A model generated the notes under the pieces. It worked only from the letters and a program-made list of their open reading frames with translations. It ran no database searches and was not told the DNA's origin. Positions 13,601 to 21,316 of a stretch of 21,316 nucleotides of DNA are shown here, one piece after another; the first letter of the stretch is position 1, and the number at the start of each line of letters is the position of its first letter. Made by a program: the position numbers and the translations under genes. Source of the stretch: an uncultured Solobacterium sp. (GTDB lineage Bacteria > Bacillota_I > Bacilli_A > Erysipelotrichales > Erysipelotrichaceae); assembly GCA_900543035.1 (NCBI GenBank), contig UQPV01000043.1:1-21316 (forward strand), in the 5' to 3' direction.

Positions 13601-15935
13601 TGCGGATGCGCTGAATAACTCCAGCGTATCGGCTCAGTCTGGCTCGCTCAGCGGACAAGTCGTCGGCTTTACCCGCGCAGGCGGTCACGCGATGTTCGAA
13701 CAGCTGCGCTTCTCGCCGGAGCGCGGATATGATGCGGTGGAAATCTCTTATTCTTCAGAGACCGCAGGCAGCAGCCTGGCTGTCTGGATCGATGCTCCGG
13801 ATGCAGGATCAGGCGGAACCAAGCTGGGAGAAGCGACGCTGGGCGGCACCGGTGCATGGGACAGCTTTGCCACGGCGATCATCCCGCTGGATATCCCGAT
13901 GCGCGGCACGCACGATGTCTATTTCGTCTATGGAACAGGCGGCGGATACTTCTATAATCTGGATACGTTCCGCTTCACCTGCACGCAGGACACCTCCGCA
14001 GATGCGGTCACGCTTACGCCGAATGACCTGATGGCGGACAGAAGATCGCTGGCTTCAGGAATGAAGGAGGAGCTTTCGCAGATCAGCGGATTCGGCAGCG
14101 AAGGAGACCGGATCGTGCTGGGCACCGGTTATCGCGCCGGGGCGGAAAACACCAGCATGGCCGGCGGAACGACGCTGGTCGATCTGCCGGGATATCCGGG
14201 ATTGAAGTGCTATGCCAATATCCGCTATGGCGGACAGTCATTCACCTTCAGTGACCTTTCAGCCGGCAAGGCGTACTTTGCCTATGACAAGGCTTATGCC
14301 GGAGCAGAGCATCAGCTGGCCCTTTATGTCAATGAAGAAAAGCACAGCGATCTGATGCTGCCAGACAGCACAGGATCTGACTGGAACAATGCCGATCACA
14401 AGATCATGTATGCCGATACAGGCATCACGCTCGAGGAAGGGGATTCGCTGAAGTTTGCCTTCGAGCATGTCGCGGATGACAACTGGCTCCTCAATGGCGT
14501 GAAGCTGTTCGTGGAACAACCGTACAGCGGGGAACAGATCAATATCGAATATGCCAATCAGGAAGACACGCAGTTCAGCGTATATGTGAACGGCCAGAAG
14601 GAAGAGACGATCACCCTGCCTGACTCTGATGGGCAGCGAGCCGTATTCTCCCTGGTGAAGCACGTCGATCAGGACATCATCGCGCTGGCCGTGGATGCAG
14701 AGGACGCGGAAGTGAACGCCGGCGCATCGGCGGTCATCTATCAGATCGATTTGCTGAAGGAAGCACAGCGGACGACCCGGACCATTTCTGTCAGCCACAA
14801 TGCGGGCGGAAGCGTCACGCCGGATGGAGAATGGGAAGTGGATTACGGCGCCAGCCAGACGATCGCCATTCAGCCAGATCCAGGCTATCGGATCAGCAGC
14901 GTCGTGGTCAATGATGTCGATCATGGGGCGATCTCTTCTTATACATTTGAACGGCTGACCTATGATGCCGATGTGCAGGTGACCTTTGAAGCAGTGCCGC
15001 AGGAAGATGTGTTCGACATCACGCTGGCGCAAAGCGAGCATGGCAGCGTCACTGCCTCTCACTCTTCGGCTTCTGCCGGACAGCCGATCCAGCTGAGCGT
15101 TCAGCCGGAAACAGGCTATCATCTGAAACAAGGGTCGCTGGTCTATGTGAGCGCATCTCACCCGGAAGGAGTGGCGATCAATGCGGCGTCACTGCAGTTT
15201 ACGATGCCGCGTGAGCCGATCACGATCCAGGCTGTATTTGAACCGGATGTCTCTAAGACAGCGCTGGAAGAGCTGGTCGGTGAAGCGAATCAGCTGGATG
15301 AGGGATCCTATACGGCAGACAGCTGGTCTATGCTGATGCGTGCGCTGGAAGAGGCAGAGCGTATCTTGGCCGCAGAAGGCGCGACACAGGATGAAGTAGA
15401 TGCCGCAGAAGAAAAGCTGTCGCTCGCCTTAGACGCGCTGGTCCGGATCGAGGATAAAACGGAACTGAACGCCCTGATCGAAAAGGCCGAAGCATACCTT
15501 GAGGGCGAGTATACCGCAGAGAGCATCGCCGCTTTGCGCACAGCGATCGATGCCGCAAAGATCGTGGCAGACGACGCGGATGCCGCAGCGGAAGAAGTCA
15601 GCGAAGCCATCACGAACCTGAGCAGCGCGATCGCCGGACTGGAAAAGATCAGGCTGGATACAAGCGCGCTCGAGCATGAGATCGAGCTGGTGAGTGAGAT
15701 GCTCGCCAGCCTCGATGACTATGTCCCAAGCAGCGTAGAAGGACTGGCGGACAAGCTGGCCGCAGCGAAAGAGACGCTGATGAATGCGGCAGAGCAGTCA
15801 GCGCTCGATGAAGCGACAGCGCGTTTGCGCGAAGCCCGTCTGATGGCGCGCACAAAGGCGGACATCAGCGCGCTGAAAGCGCAGGCAAAGTGGTTGATCA
15901 GTGATCCGGAAGTAAGCCAGGCTGATGTGGACTGA
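10698..15935 (+). CDS. large secreted multidomain putative glycoside hydrolase with CBM, InlB-like and FIVAR repeats
   Basis: The 1745-aa protein starts with a signal peptide (MKKMIKRMCLSVLALMVAAG, cleavage after AHA near residue 32). Approximate domains: 37-170, a GH20b/GH67-N-like domain (EYAAKELQKYLYQLFG, GYVLKKSEDTLYIGG); 170-620, a TIM-barrel-like domain (MRMNFLNIHNYN, YAHSRGVKIGLGLDIDL) that I cannot assign to a GH family; 661-745, fibronectin III; 747-850, an Ig-like module; 862-960, a second fibronectin III; 964-1095, a CBM6-like module (RGTHDVYFVYGTGGG, NLDTFRF); 1105-1278, an unknown beta-rich module; 1361-1432 and 1438-1516, two InlB-type repeats; 1521-1745, FIVAR repeats. It stops inside a repeat, without LPXTG or other anchor. 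GGAGG before the ATG at 10698 fixes the start. GC content is clearly above that of the neighbours. It presumably attacks a complex glycan outside the cell. Confidence 0.8.
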   Translation: MKKMIKRMCLSVLALMVAAGSLIGSYGIEAHADDALPQERILLDDDAGEMQEYAAKELQKYLYQLFGTWLPIMDLDADTDVSHAFVLGTKEDAASLKPIEAEIESIGEQGYVLKKSEDTLYIGGHDDAGLLYGVYGLLDDHYGIGFYFSGDVIPEEQGEFYMPEVDEAKTPRQYMRGILPWTNFPQSSTVYSLEDWKYVIDQMARMRMNFLNIHNYNGQNGHNEMFHNFTYDGITSRNWNATAGSGHGWYGPAWDVNEYRFGASDLFDDYDFGMDATLHNDSLSNTEVFAKGYSMFQYIIQYAHSRGVKIGLGLDIDLVMPDYGVSADAPGLPELQAETVMANYEDLDTLILYISEMIVSDPAALSRWRDCFDRMYETVRAKRPDMQIAVSGWGISEEIARSLPDDVVIAPISNYSAGFVNGSEAYPGKEYWGGPWVERDFDSSVYYYPYNMELSDTVKAYQENKDTMQGLFTLTWRLSDAVDPKIMYIAKAPWDSEEKYQSAEDVYREYAQKCYGQENAEDMGKLLYADEKTVVPTTWSECNDTVQFTGADREADIARVQQMIDRVEQAMQRTDDRGNQARLDKLRNRLIGVQAYCRLDQGFNTTDWAHLQDDFATWGRSFINRIDDISSLGNIVSTQNRFVQLRYVARETQLRNEQEIKAPLNVSAEGTADGAQISWEYEQNQADGFYVYRDGERISPLLSGSARTYADVYDQAASYTVRAVNAQGQEGEASIAQTCLAGSGDQEAPQVFVVSPPTSVIEGQDLQVKARVLDGRVDACISAQIHYRPMGSEEAFVSEPMERRVKSVFTASLDTAGFADTGIEYYITVSDGDNQSVWPATAPQLNAVCTVSEDPQGAHAVKAPMEIMAENGEISWSAAEGDVFWYRIYRSDDPDFEPSMANFITYVEGNTTQFSDVDRDIDGSKLSDQTMYYKVTAVDDQLNESIPTQAVEVRGRDIDPLRTTLFADADALNNSSVSAQSGSLSGQVVGFTRAGGHAMFEQLRFSPERGYDAVEISYSSETAGSSLAVWIDAPDAGSGGTKLGEATLGGTGAWDSFATAIIPLDIPMRGTHDVYFVYGTGGGYFYNLDTFRFTCTQDTSADAVTLTPNDLMADRRSLASGMKEELSQISGFGSEGDRIVLGTGYRAGAENTSMAGGTTLVDLPGYPGLKCYANIRYGGQSFTFSDLSAGKAYFAYDKAYAGAEHQLALYVNEEKHSDLMLPDSTGSDWNNADHKIMYADTGITLEEGDSLKFAFEHVADDNWLLNGVKLFVEQPYSGEQINIEYANQEDTQFSVYVNGQKEETITLPDSDGQRAVFSLVKHVDQDIIALAVDAEDAEVNAGASAVIYQIDLLKEAQRTTRTISVSHNAGGSVTPDGEWEVDYGASQTIAIQPDPGYRISSVVVNDVDHGAISSYTFERLTYDADVQVTFEAVPQEDVFDITLAQSEHGSVTASHSSASAGQPIQLSVQPETGYHLKQGSLVYVSASHPEGVAINAASLQFTMPREPITIQAVFEPDVSKTALEELVGEANQLDEGSYTADSWSMLMRALEEAERILAAEGATQDEVDAAEEKLSLALDALVRIEDKTELNALIEKAEAYLEGEYTAESIAALRTAIDAAKIVADDADAAAEEVSEAITNLSSAIAGLEKIRLDTSALEHEIELVSEMLASLDDYVPSSVEGLADKLAAAKETLMNAAEQSALDEATARLREARLMARTKADISALKAQAKWLISDPEVSQADVD
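15465..15755 (+). repeat. FIVAR segment shared with 21026-21316, copy 1
   Basis: This stretch encodes LNALIEKAEAYLEGEYTAES through VEGLADK and aligns with 21026-21316 over 97 codons without a gap. By eye about two thirds of the residues are identical, with DTSALEHEI and VEGLADK exactly kept. Both copies are GC-rich. Confidence 0.8.
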
Positions 15936-16117
15936 AAACACGGAAAGAAGGAGATGAGCAGGCCGAGCCATGAAATACCGACCGTCCGTACAATGACATC
16001 CTCTTGCAGAGAAAGGCATTTCTGCGGATCACTTACATCACCGCGATATGAAGATGTTTAGACGCAGATATCTTCGTGCTACGGAATTAGAGAAGCAGTG
16101 GTGAAATGGCTATGTAG

Positions 16118-16243
16118 CGAACTGTTCAGTATTATTCGGCTATCAATCTGATCAAAGAAAATATAGGCCATCCGGCATTTTTGGTAAAGGACAGTGTTTT
16201 TGATCTTCAACCGTATCGTTTAGGAAGCAAAGTTAAAAGCTGA
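16118..16243 (+). pseudogene. orphan coding-like fragment
   Basis: Between two stops (TAG at 16115 and TGA at 16241), the frame reads RTVQYYSAINLIKENIGHPA and continues FLVKDSVFDLQPYRLGSKVKS. The composition is protein-like, but there is no start codon, no ribosome binding site and no family I recognise. It may be the end of a decayed gene. Confidence 0.25.
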
Positions 16244-16354
16244 ATAAAACGTGGCAGGATGAAAAAACTGATCATATGTTTTTTACTATCATATTATTAT
16301 TTTAATTTGATGATATGAATTTCTGATTTGCGGTGGTACGAGTCGCATATTTGA

Positions 16355-16363
16355 TGTTATAAT
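16355..16363 (+). promoter_or_regulatory. TG-extended -10 promoter element for the GH20 gene
   Basis: TGTTATAAT at 16355-16363 is a perfect extended -10 and is identical to the one before the other large gene (10387-10395). No good -35 lies 17 nt upstream, which extended -10 promoters can tolerate. The leader to the start codon would be about 95 nt and includes AAGGAGGG near 16420 and the gene's own GGAGG. Confidence 0.5.
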
Positions 16364-16465
16364 CTGCTTAAGAAAAGGGATTTTATAATTTGTTCTTAAT
16401 CTGTCCGGCATGCTGATGAAAGGAGGGAAGAGAAGTAGCAATGTCGACAGGGAATGGAGGATAAG

Positions 16466-19400
16466 ATGAAAAAGCTAAGCAAAATGTTACTGAGTTTATT
16501 GCTTGGATGCGGGATTATCTTCAGTTCTTTTCCTCATGTGATTTTAGCTCAAGAAGAACAAGCAGAATATGTGCTTGAGGGAGAAGGAACGTTAGAAAAT
16601 CCATATTTGGTTCAATCAGAAGAAGACCTGATGCAAATGGCTTCTTTAGTTGAAAAAGATGAGGAAAAGGCATCCGCAAGTTATCGCCTGACTCGTGACC
16701 TTTCGATGGAAGGGTATGATTTTGAAGGAATCGGAAAGACGAATCCATTTACCGGGATATTCGATGGTAATGGTTTTACTATTGATGACCTGCATATCGT
16801 TTCGCAAGCAAAACGGGTCGGTTTGTTTTCCCAGTTATGTGGGACAGTAAAAAACCTTACTATTGGCCAAAACAGCGTGATAGAAGGAAATCAGTATGTA
16901 GGAGGTATCGCGGGTTATTCATTGCAAGCGGAAGTGTTGAATTGTGCCTCATATGCGACGGTAAAAGCAGAAGTGTCCGACGCTGGAGGGCTGATCGGAC
17001 AGATGAACAGTGGCTCATTGCTGAATAGTTTTGCCAGAGCAAAAATTGAGACCGGAAAAGAAACAGCGGGAGGGCTGGCCGGATATAGTGGCAATTTAAA
17101 CGCGCCATCACAACCGGCAGTAATTAGAAATTGCTATAGCGCTTCTGAAGTGAGCAGTCAGCGCTATTATGCCAGTGCAGTAGGATATGATGATCCAGCG
17201 TATCCAACGACCTTTGAAAATGTTTATTACGATTATGATTTGTGTTCTTCAGGACCAGTTGGTAATCATACGACAGCCGCAGTGCAGAAAAAGTCGACTG
17301 AATGGATGCAGTCATATGAATTAGTCAATGCGTTAAATGAATTGAGCGTCCTGGAGACAGGATGGAATACATGGGTGGAGACAGATACCTATCCTGAGTA
17401 TGGAGCGATTGAAAATGAACTCAAAGATTTTATGGAAAGTATTCCTGATGAACCAGAGATAGAAAATGGTCAGATCATTTTACCGGTTTCGGAATCAGGA
17501 CGTTATCAGACGGTGTTAGCAGGCAGCGACCGAAAGCAGGTTATTGACTTAGATGGCTATGTCTATACACCATTAGTTGAACAACGGGTAAATTTGATTT
17601 ACGATATCTATGATACGCAGAAAGAGCGGATAACCACCCGTCTGGATCGTAATGTAGTCAAAACTGTGCAAGGACGTTATACAGATGGTGGAAATGCATG
17701 TCCTAATGTCGTTCCTAGTTTGCAGGAATGGAAAGGAGAAAGTGGATTCTTTAACTTGAATGAAAATGCGGCGATCATCGCTGATATGGCTTCAGCTGAT
17801 ACAGCAAAACAGATCGCAGCGATGATCGATGATATGTGCGGGATCTCTCTTTCTGTCAAAACAGATACATTTGGAAAAGCGGGAGATATCATTCTTCGTC
17901 AAGATGGAAAGCTGATGAGTGAACTTGGAGAAGAAGGATATTATCTGGATATTCAGGATCAAGTGATCATCACTGCCGCTGATGATGCAGGCTTATATTA
18001 TGGCGGAGTCAGTATAGCACAGATCTTGTATCAAAACAAAGCTGCTATTCCCAAAGGCATTGCACGGGACTATCCGGCTTATGAGATTCGCAGCGGAATG
18101 ATCGATGTCGGACGAAGATTTATTCCATTAGATTATGTTGCTGAGATCGTAAGATATATGTCCTGGTTCAAAATGAATGAGATCCATTTGCATATTAATG
18201 AAAACGGGGGAGAATATGATTCAGGATTCATGATCGAGAGCAAGCGTTATCCTCAGTTAAACAGTAATAATGGGGAATATATTTGGACTCAGGATGAATA
18301 TCGTCAATTTCAAAAAGATGCCCGGCGGTATCATATGGATGTGGTGACAGAAATCGACTCCCCTGGTCATGCAACGATTTTTGGGAAGATTGATCCAGAT
18401 ATCGTACAAGGGGCAAATTTTGATCTGAGTAATCATTATGATGAAAGCGTTTCGCTGATGAAAAGTATTTATGATGAATTTCTGGATGGAGAAGATCCAG
18501 TGTTCCAAAGCGCAGTATTTCACATAGGTACCGATGAATCAAATAACACTAATGAGAATATGCGCCGTTATATCAATGAAATGTTGACCTATGTCAAGGC
18601 AAAGGACAATATTGATGAAGTCCGTTTCTGGGGCAATCTGTCTTTGTATACGGGCAATACGAAAGTGACTAATGATGCGACGATACAGATTTGGGACGCA
18701 CCGGATCAGCGAGTCGATGAGGCGCTTGAAGCGGGATATGATGTGCTGAATTCCACTTCATGTATGTTATATATCGTTCCAGGAGCTGGTGCCGGGCCGA
18801 TTTTCCCAGATTATTGGGATCCGGTCAAATTATATGATATGTGGGGAGGCGCCAGTGATTTTACCACCCATGCGCTGAGCGATCCATATATGATCGGTAA
18901 TCGCAATTACTATGCGGAATATGATCTGTTAAAAGGAAATCCTCAGATCCGTGGCGCAGAATTTTGCATATGGAACGAATCTGCCGGAGGAATTTCAGAT
19001 TTTGATCTTTTCAGCCGTGCACGTAGTTTTATCGCGGTAGTCGCAGAGAAAACATGGTATGGAGATGAAGATGCTTATGTGGATGGAAAAGCATTTATGG
19101 AGAAAGTCGAGCAGATTGACCAGCGGGCTCCATCAGCTAATCCGGCAAGATATGTGCCTAGTGCTACCCCCAAAGTGGCCGCATATGACTTTGAAAATAC
19201 AGAAGGAAAGATTGTTTACGATACAGAAAATCAATATGATGGCACTCTTCATGATGCACAGATAAAAGCGATAGGCGAAAATCATGTGTTGAAATTGGAT
19301 GGAGCAGGAAGCATGCAATTGCCTTTTGACTCTTTAGGATTCCCTTATACAGTCGAATTTGATCTTTATCTGGATGGAGAACAGGAGGAGGATGCCGCGC

Positions 19401-21316
19401 TTTTCAGCAGTGATGACTGCACCATTTATTTAAACTATGAGGATCGTGGATTAGGGTTTGTCAGAGGAAAATATGGATTTACTTTTGATATGGAGATACC
19501 GCAGGATCAATGGATACACATTGTAATGACCAGTAAAGCTCCTCATTATCCTGGTGTAGATGATACCATCGTATTGATCGGTGATTCCTGGTACAGTGCA
19601 ACAAAGATCAGCGGTCCTGGAAGTCAGAAATCGACGACTTCATTAATCGGTACGAAGGAAATAGGCAGTAAGATCAGGGGAATGATGGATAACCTGGCGC
19701 TGTATCAGGCGCATATTGCTGAAATAGATGATCTTGAAGCGGCTCATTTAGATGGTACGGGCACTAAAGATGATCCTTATCTGATTGCCTCTGCGCAAGA
19801 TCTTACGGCTTTTTCGCTGTTAACTTCGATACGCAATTATGAAAATGAATATTTTGTGCTAACTGATGATATCGATATGTCAGAGGTAAAATTCACTCCG
19901 GCTGGTCAACAGCCTTTTGCCGGAACGCTCGATGGACAGGGACATGTAATTAAACATTTAACGATCGATTCAAGCACATCAGAAACTGGTTTGTTCCATG
20001 CGATAGAGAAAGGAACAGTCAAGAATCTGGGTATAGATGGTGGAGAAATCAAAGGTACAGGAAGAGTAGGAGCAATTGCCGGCAGAACAATGTATGCCGT
20101 TATTCAAAACTGTTTTAATACCTCTGATGTCATCGGTACTTCTGACGTTGGCGGATTAGTAGGGATGTATAATAACTCTTACATGGGCAATTGTTATAAT
20201 CTTGGCAATATAACGGGAAGCCATGATGGCGCAAGCTTTGGCGGCCTTGTGGGTTCAAGCAATCGCAGTCTTGATCCTGAAACTTCCAGCGTGATTGAAA
20301 ACTGCTATAATCTGGGACTGGTAAATAGTGAGGATGGAAGATATACAGGTTCTTTGATAGGGTATTTGGAAACGCAAGAAGAATTTATGCAAACTTATCG
20401 CTCTCTTTATTATTTACAAGGAGAAGATCCAACCGGATTTGGGCTCTTTGAAGGTATGGAAGCACTCAATGAAGAAGATTTCTATCACGGAACATTACTT
20501 CAGTTGTTGAATGATGGGAAGAAAGCCGATCAGGAAGATTGGGTAGAAGCCGAAAATGGTCTTCCAATATTCCGTTATCAACAGAATAAGTGTGTGGCAA
20601 GTCAGGCAGCCATCCAGGCATTACAAAACATGCTTGATAAAGCTAATGCGATCGAATCCAAAGATGACGCATTGAATGCAGCGATCGCTTCAGCCCAGGC
20701 AGTGCTTGATAAAGAAGCACCGACCACGACAGAGGTCGTCACCGCACTGCTCGACCTGAGCGAAGCGATGCAGGCGCTCAACACCGATGAGAGCGAAGAC
20801 GCGCTGCGCAAAGACGTGCAGGCGACGATCGACTTCATCAAGGAAAACATCCTGACCAACGTGGACAACGTCCGTCCGGGCAAGGTGCAGGCGCTGAAAG
20901 ACGCAGTCGCCGCAGCACAGAATGTTGTTGACGACCCGGATGCAACAGCCGATGAGCTGAAGGCAGCGAACAGAGCGATGACCAAAGCGGCACAGGAGCT
21001 GTGGGAGATCGTCTCCAAGGCAGAGCTGAACGCACTGACCGAAGCCGCAAACGGCTATCTCAACGGTGACTACACGGCAGAAAGCATCGAGGCGCTGAAG
21101 GCAGCGATCGAATCTGCACAGGCTGTGGCAGACAATGATGATGCCACGACATCAGAAGTCACACAAGCCATCACGAACCTGAGCGAAGCGATCGCTAACC
21201 TGGATAAGATCACGCTGGATACGAGCGCGCTCGAGCACGAGATCGGGCTTGTTACCGAGATGATCGCAAACCTCGATAACTATGTGCCTTCTACGGTAGA
21301 AGGACTGGCAGACAAG
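16466..21316 (+). CDS. secreted GH20 beta-N-acetylhexosaminidase with GLUG, LamG-like and FIVAR modules (3' end outside window)
   Basis: The frame is open from the ATG at 16466 to the window edge (1617 codons). ATGGAGGATAAG gives a strong ribosome binding site. Approximate domains: 1-28, signal peptide (cut after VILA); 35-330, a GLUG-rich module with VGGIAGYS and AGGLAGYSG; 430-545, a GH20b domain; 545-890, the GH20 barrel, starting YEIRSGMIDVGRRF, with EIDSPGHA (629-636) and the catalytic pair Asp690-Glu691 in HIGTDE (686-691); 905-1085, a LamG-like domain; 1097-1310, a second GLUG module that begins like the first (GTKDDPYLI against GTLENPYLV); 1377 onward, FIVAR repeats. GH20 enzymes release terminal beta-GlcNAc or GalNAc by substrate-assisted catalysis. 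Mucin or host N-glycans are likely targets. A wall anchor may lie beyond the window. Cys15 (LLGC) could mimic a lipobox, but a normal signal peptide fits better. Confidence 0.92.
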   Translation, partial: MKKLSKMLLSLLLGCGIIFSSFPHVILAQEEQAEYVLEGEGTLENPYLVQSEEDLMQMASLVEKDEEKASASYRLTRDLSMEGYDFEGIGKTNPFTGIFDGNGFTIDDLHIVSQAKRVGLFSQLCGTVKNLTIGQNSVIEGNQYVGGIAGYSLQAEVLNCASYATVKAEVSDAGGLIGQMNSGSLLNSFARAKIETGKETAGGLAGYSGNLNAPSQPAVIRNCYSASEVSSQRYYASAVGYDDPAYPTTFENVYYDYDLCSSGPVGNHTTAAVQKKSTEWMQSYELVNALNELSVLETGWNTWVETDTYPEYGAIENELKDFMESIPDEPEIENGQIILPVSESGRYQTVLAGSDRKQVIDLDGYVYTPLVEQRVNLIYDIYDTQKERITTRLDRNVVKTVQGRYTDGGNACPNVVPSLQEWKGESGFFNLNENAAIIADMASADTAKQIAAMIDDMCGISLSVKTDTFGKAGDIILRQDGKLMSELGEEGYYLDIQDQVIITAADDAGLYYGGVSIAQILYQNKAAIPKGIARDYPAYEIRSGMIDVGRRFIPLDYVAEIVRYMSWFKMNEIHLHINENGGEYDSGFMIESKRYPQLNSNNGEYIWTQDEYRQFQKDARRYHMDVVTEIDSPGHATIFGKIDPDIVQGANFDLSNHYDESVSLMKSIYDEFLDGEDPVFQSAVFHIGTDESNNTNENMRRYINEMLTYVKAKDNIDEVRFWGNLSLYTGNTKVTNDATIQIWDAPDQRVDEALEAGYDVLNSTSCMLYIVPGAGAGPIFPDYWDPVKLYDMWGGASDFTTHALSDPYMIGNRNYYAEYDLLKGNPQIRGAEFCIWNESAGGISDFDLFSRARSFIAVVAEKTWYGDEDAYVDGKAFMEKVEQIDQRAPSANPARYVPSATPKVAAYDFENTEGKIVYDTENQYDGTLHDAQIKAIGENHVLKLDGAGSMQLPFDSLGFPYTVEFDLYLDGEQEEDAALFSSDDCTIYLNYEDRGLGFVRGKYGFTFDMEIPQDQWIHIVMTSKAPHYPGVDDTIVLIGDSWYSATKISGPGSQKSTTSLIGTKEIGSKIRGMMDNLALYQAHIAEIDDLEAAHLDGTGTKDDPYLIASAQDLTAFSLLTSIRNYENEYFVLTDDIDMSEVKFTPAGQQPFAGTLDGQGHVIKHLTIDSSTSETGLFHAIEKGTVKNLGIDGGEIKGTGRVGAIAGRTMYAVIQNCFNTSDVIGTSDVGGLVGMYNNSYMGNCYNLGNITGSHDGASFGGLVGSSNRSLDPETSSVIENCYNLGLVNSEDGRYTGSLIGYLETQEEFMQTYRSLYYLQGEDPTGFGLFEGMEALNEEDFYHGTLLQLLNDGKKADQEDWVEAENGLPIFRYQQNKCVASQAAIQALQNMLDKANAIESKDDALNAAIASAQAVLDKEAPTTTEVVTALLDLSEAMQALNTDESEDALRKDVQATIDFIKENILTNVDNVRPGKVQALKDAVAAAQNVVDDPDATADELKAANRAMTKAAQELWEIVSKAELNALTEAANGYLNGDYTAESIEALKAAIESAQAVADNDDATTSEVTQAITNLSEAIANLDKITLDTSALEHEIGLVTEMIANLDNYVPSTVEGLADK
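21026..21316 (+). repeat. FIVAR segment shared with 15465-15755, copy 2
   Basis: This encodes LNALTEAANGYLNGDYTAES through VEGLADK and is cut by the window edge. It is the counterpart of the segment in the upstream gene and falls in the GC-rich tail of the GH20 gene. Confidence 0.8.

Larger units (their letters stand above)
15936..16465. other. intergenic region between the two large surface protein genes
   Basis: The 530 bp contain no intact gene. I see a small hairpin-like pair GAAGAT/ATCTTC near 16050-16075 without a T run, a 41-codon open fragment at 16118-16243 (listed separately), AT-rich sequence at 16260-16320, the promoter at 16355-16363, and a second TATAAT at 16384-16389 without a -35 box. 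No convincing terminator for the upstream gene is visible. Confidence 0.4.

Noticed and set aside
14259..15161. A 300-codon minus-strand reading frame opposite the CBM and InlB-like repeats
   Set aside because: Same reason: mirror of a real coding region, with no ribosome binding site or family match.
16466..16512. Lipoprotein signal (LLGC at residues 12-15) in the GH20 protein
   Set aside because: The hydrophobic stretch continues well past the Cys and ends in a normal VILA cleavage site, so a standard signal peptide is more likely.
20602..21018. A minus-strand Ser/Ala-rich frame opposite the FIVAR repeats
   Set aside because: It is the mirror of Ala/Glu/Lys-rich repeat sequence and has no independent support.

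Overview
The window looks like a chromosomal accessory region of a low-to-mid GC Firmicute, most likely a gut member of the Erysipelotrichia. This rests on the style of the surface proteins (GH20 with GLUG, FIVAR and InlB-like repeats), Shine-Dalgarno sites of the AGGAGG type, the IS256 transposase, and the decayed AbiE and RelB/RelE toxin-antitoxin modules. No rRNA, tRNA or CRISPR array is visible, so the taxonomic placement is an inference.

Layout. Positions 1-5345 hold ordinary metabolic genes: a flavin-reductase-like protein, a TIGR04076-type small protein, a CorA-family divalent cation channel on the minus strand, then a plus-strand operon of a short-chain dehydrogenase (SDR), an iron-type alcohol dehydrogenase and a cyclophilin-like lipoprotein, closed by a terminator. 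Positions 5449-6939 are an IS256-family insertion sequence with an intact transposase and a terminator that faces inward. Positions 7322-8599 encode an AAA/DUF4143 ATPase. A second copy of the IS left end lies at 8766-8793, next to a small minus-strand gene whose protein ends in an acidic tail like that of single-stranded DNA-binding protein. Positions 9113-10086 are a gene graveyard: a frameshifted RelB/DinJ-RelE/ParE pair on the minus strand and the remains of an AbiEi-AbiEii pair on the plus strand.

Positions 10390-21316 are dominated by two very large secreted proteins. The first (10698-15935, 1745 aa) has a signal peptide, an N-terminal domain of the GH20b/GH67-N type, a TIM-barrel-like putative glycosidase domain that I cannot place in a family, fibronectin III and CBM6-like modules, two InlB-like repeats and FIVAR repeats. 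It stops inside a FIVAR repeat with no wall anchor. The second (16466 to beyond the window end) is a GH20 beta-N-acetylhexosaminidase with a GLUG adhesin-like module on both sides, a LamG-like module and FIVAR repeats. The two FIVAR tails share a 291-bp segment that aligns without gaps. The second gene changes from AT-richer to GC-rich sequence where its FIVAR tail begins, which suggests domain exchange between surface proteins.

How the genes may work together: the two large proteins probably act outside the cell on host or dietary glycans carrying N-acetylhexosamine. The SDR and alcohol dehydrogenase are probably co-transcribed oxidoreductases acting on small carbonyl or alcohol substrates. 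The middle of the window is a recombination-prone zone of IS ends and dead toxin-antitoxin modules.
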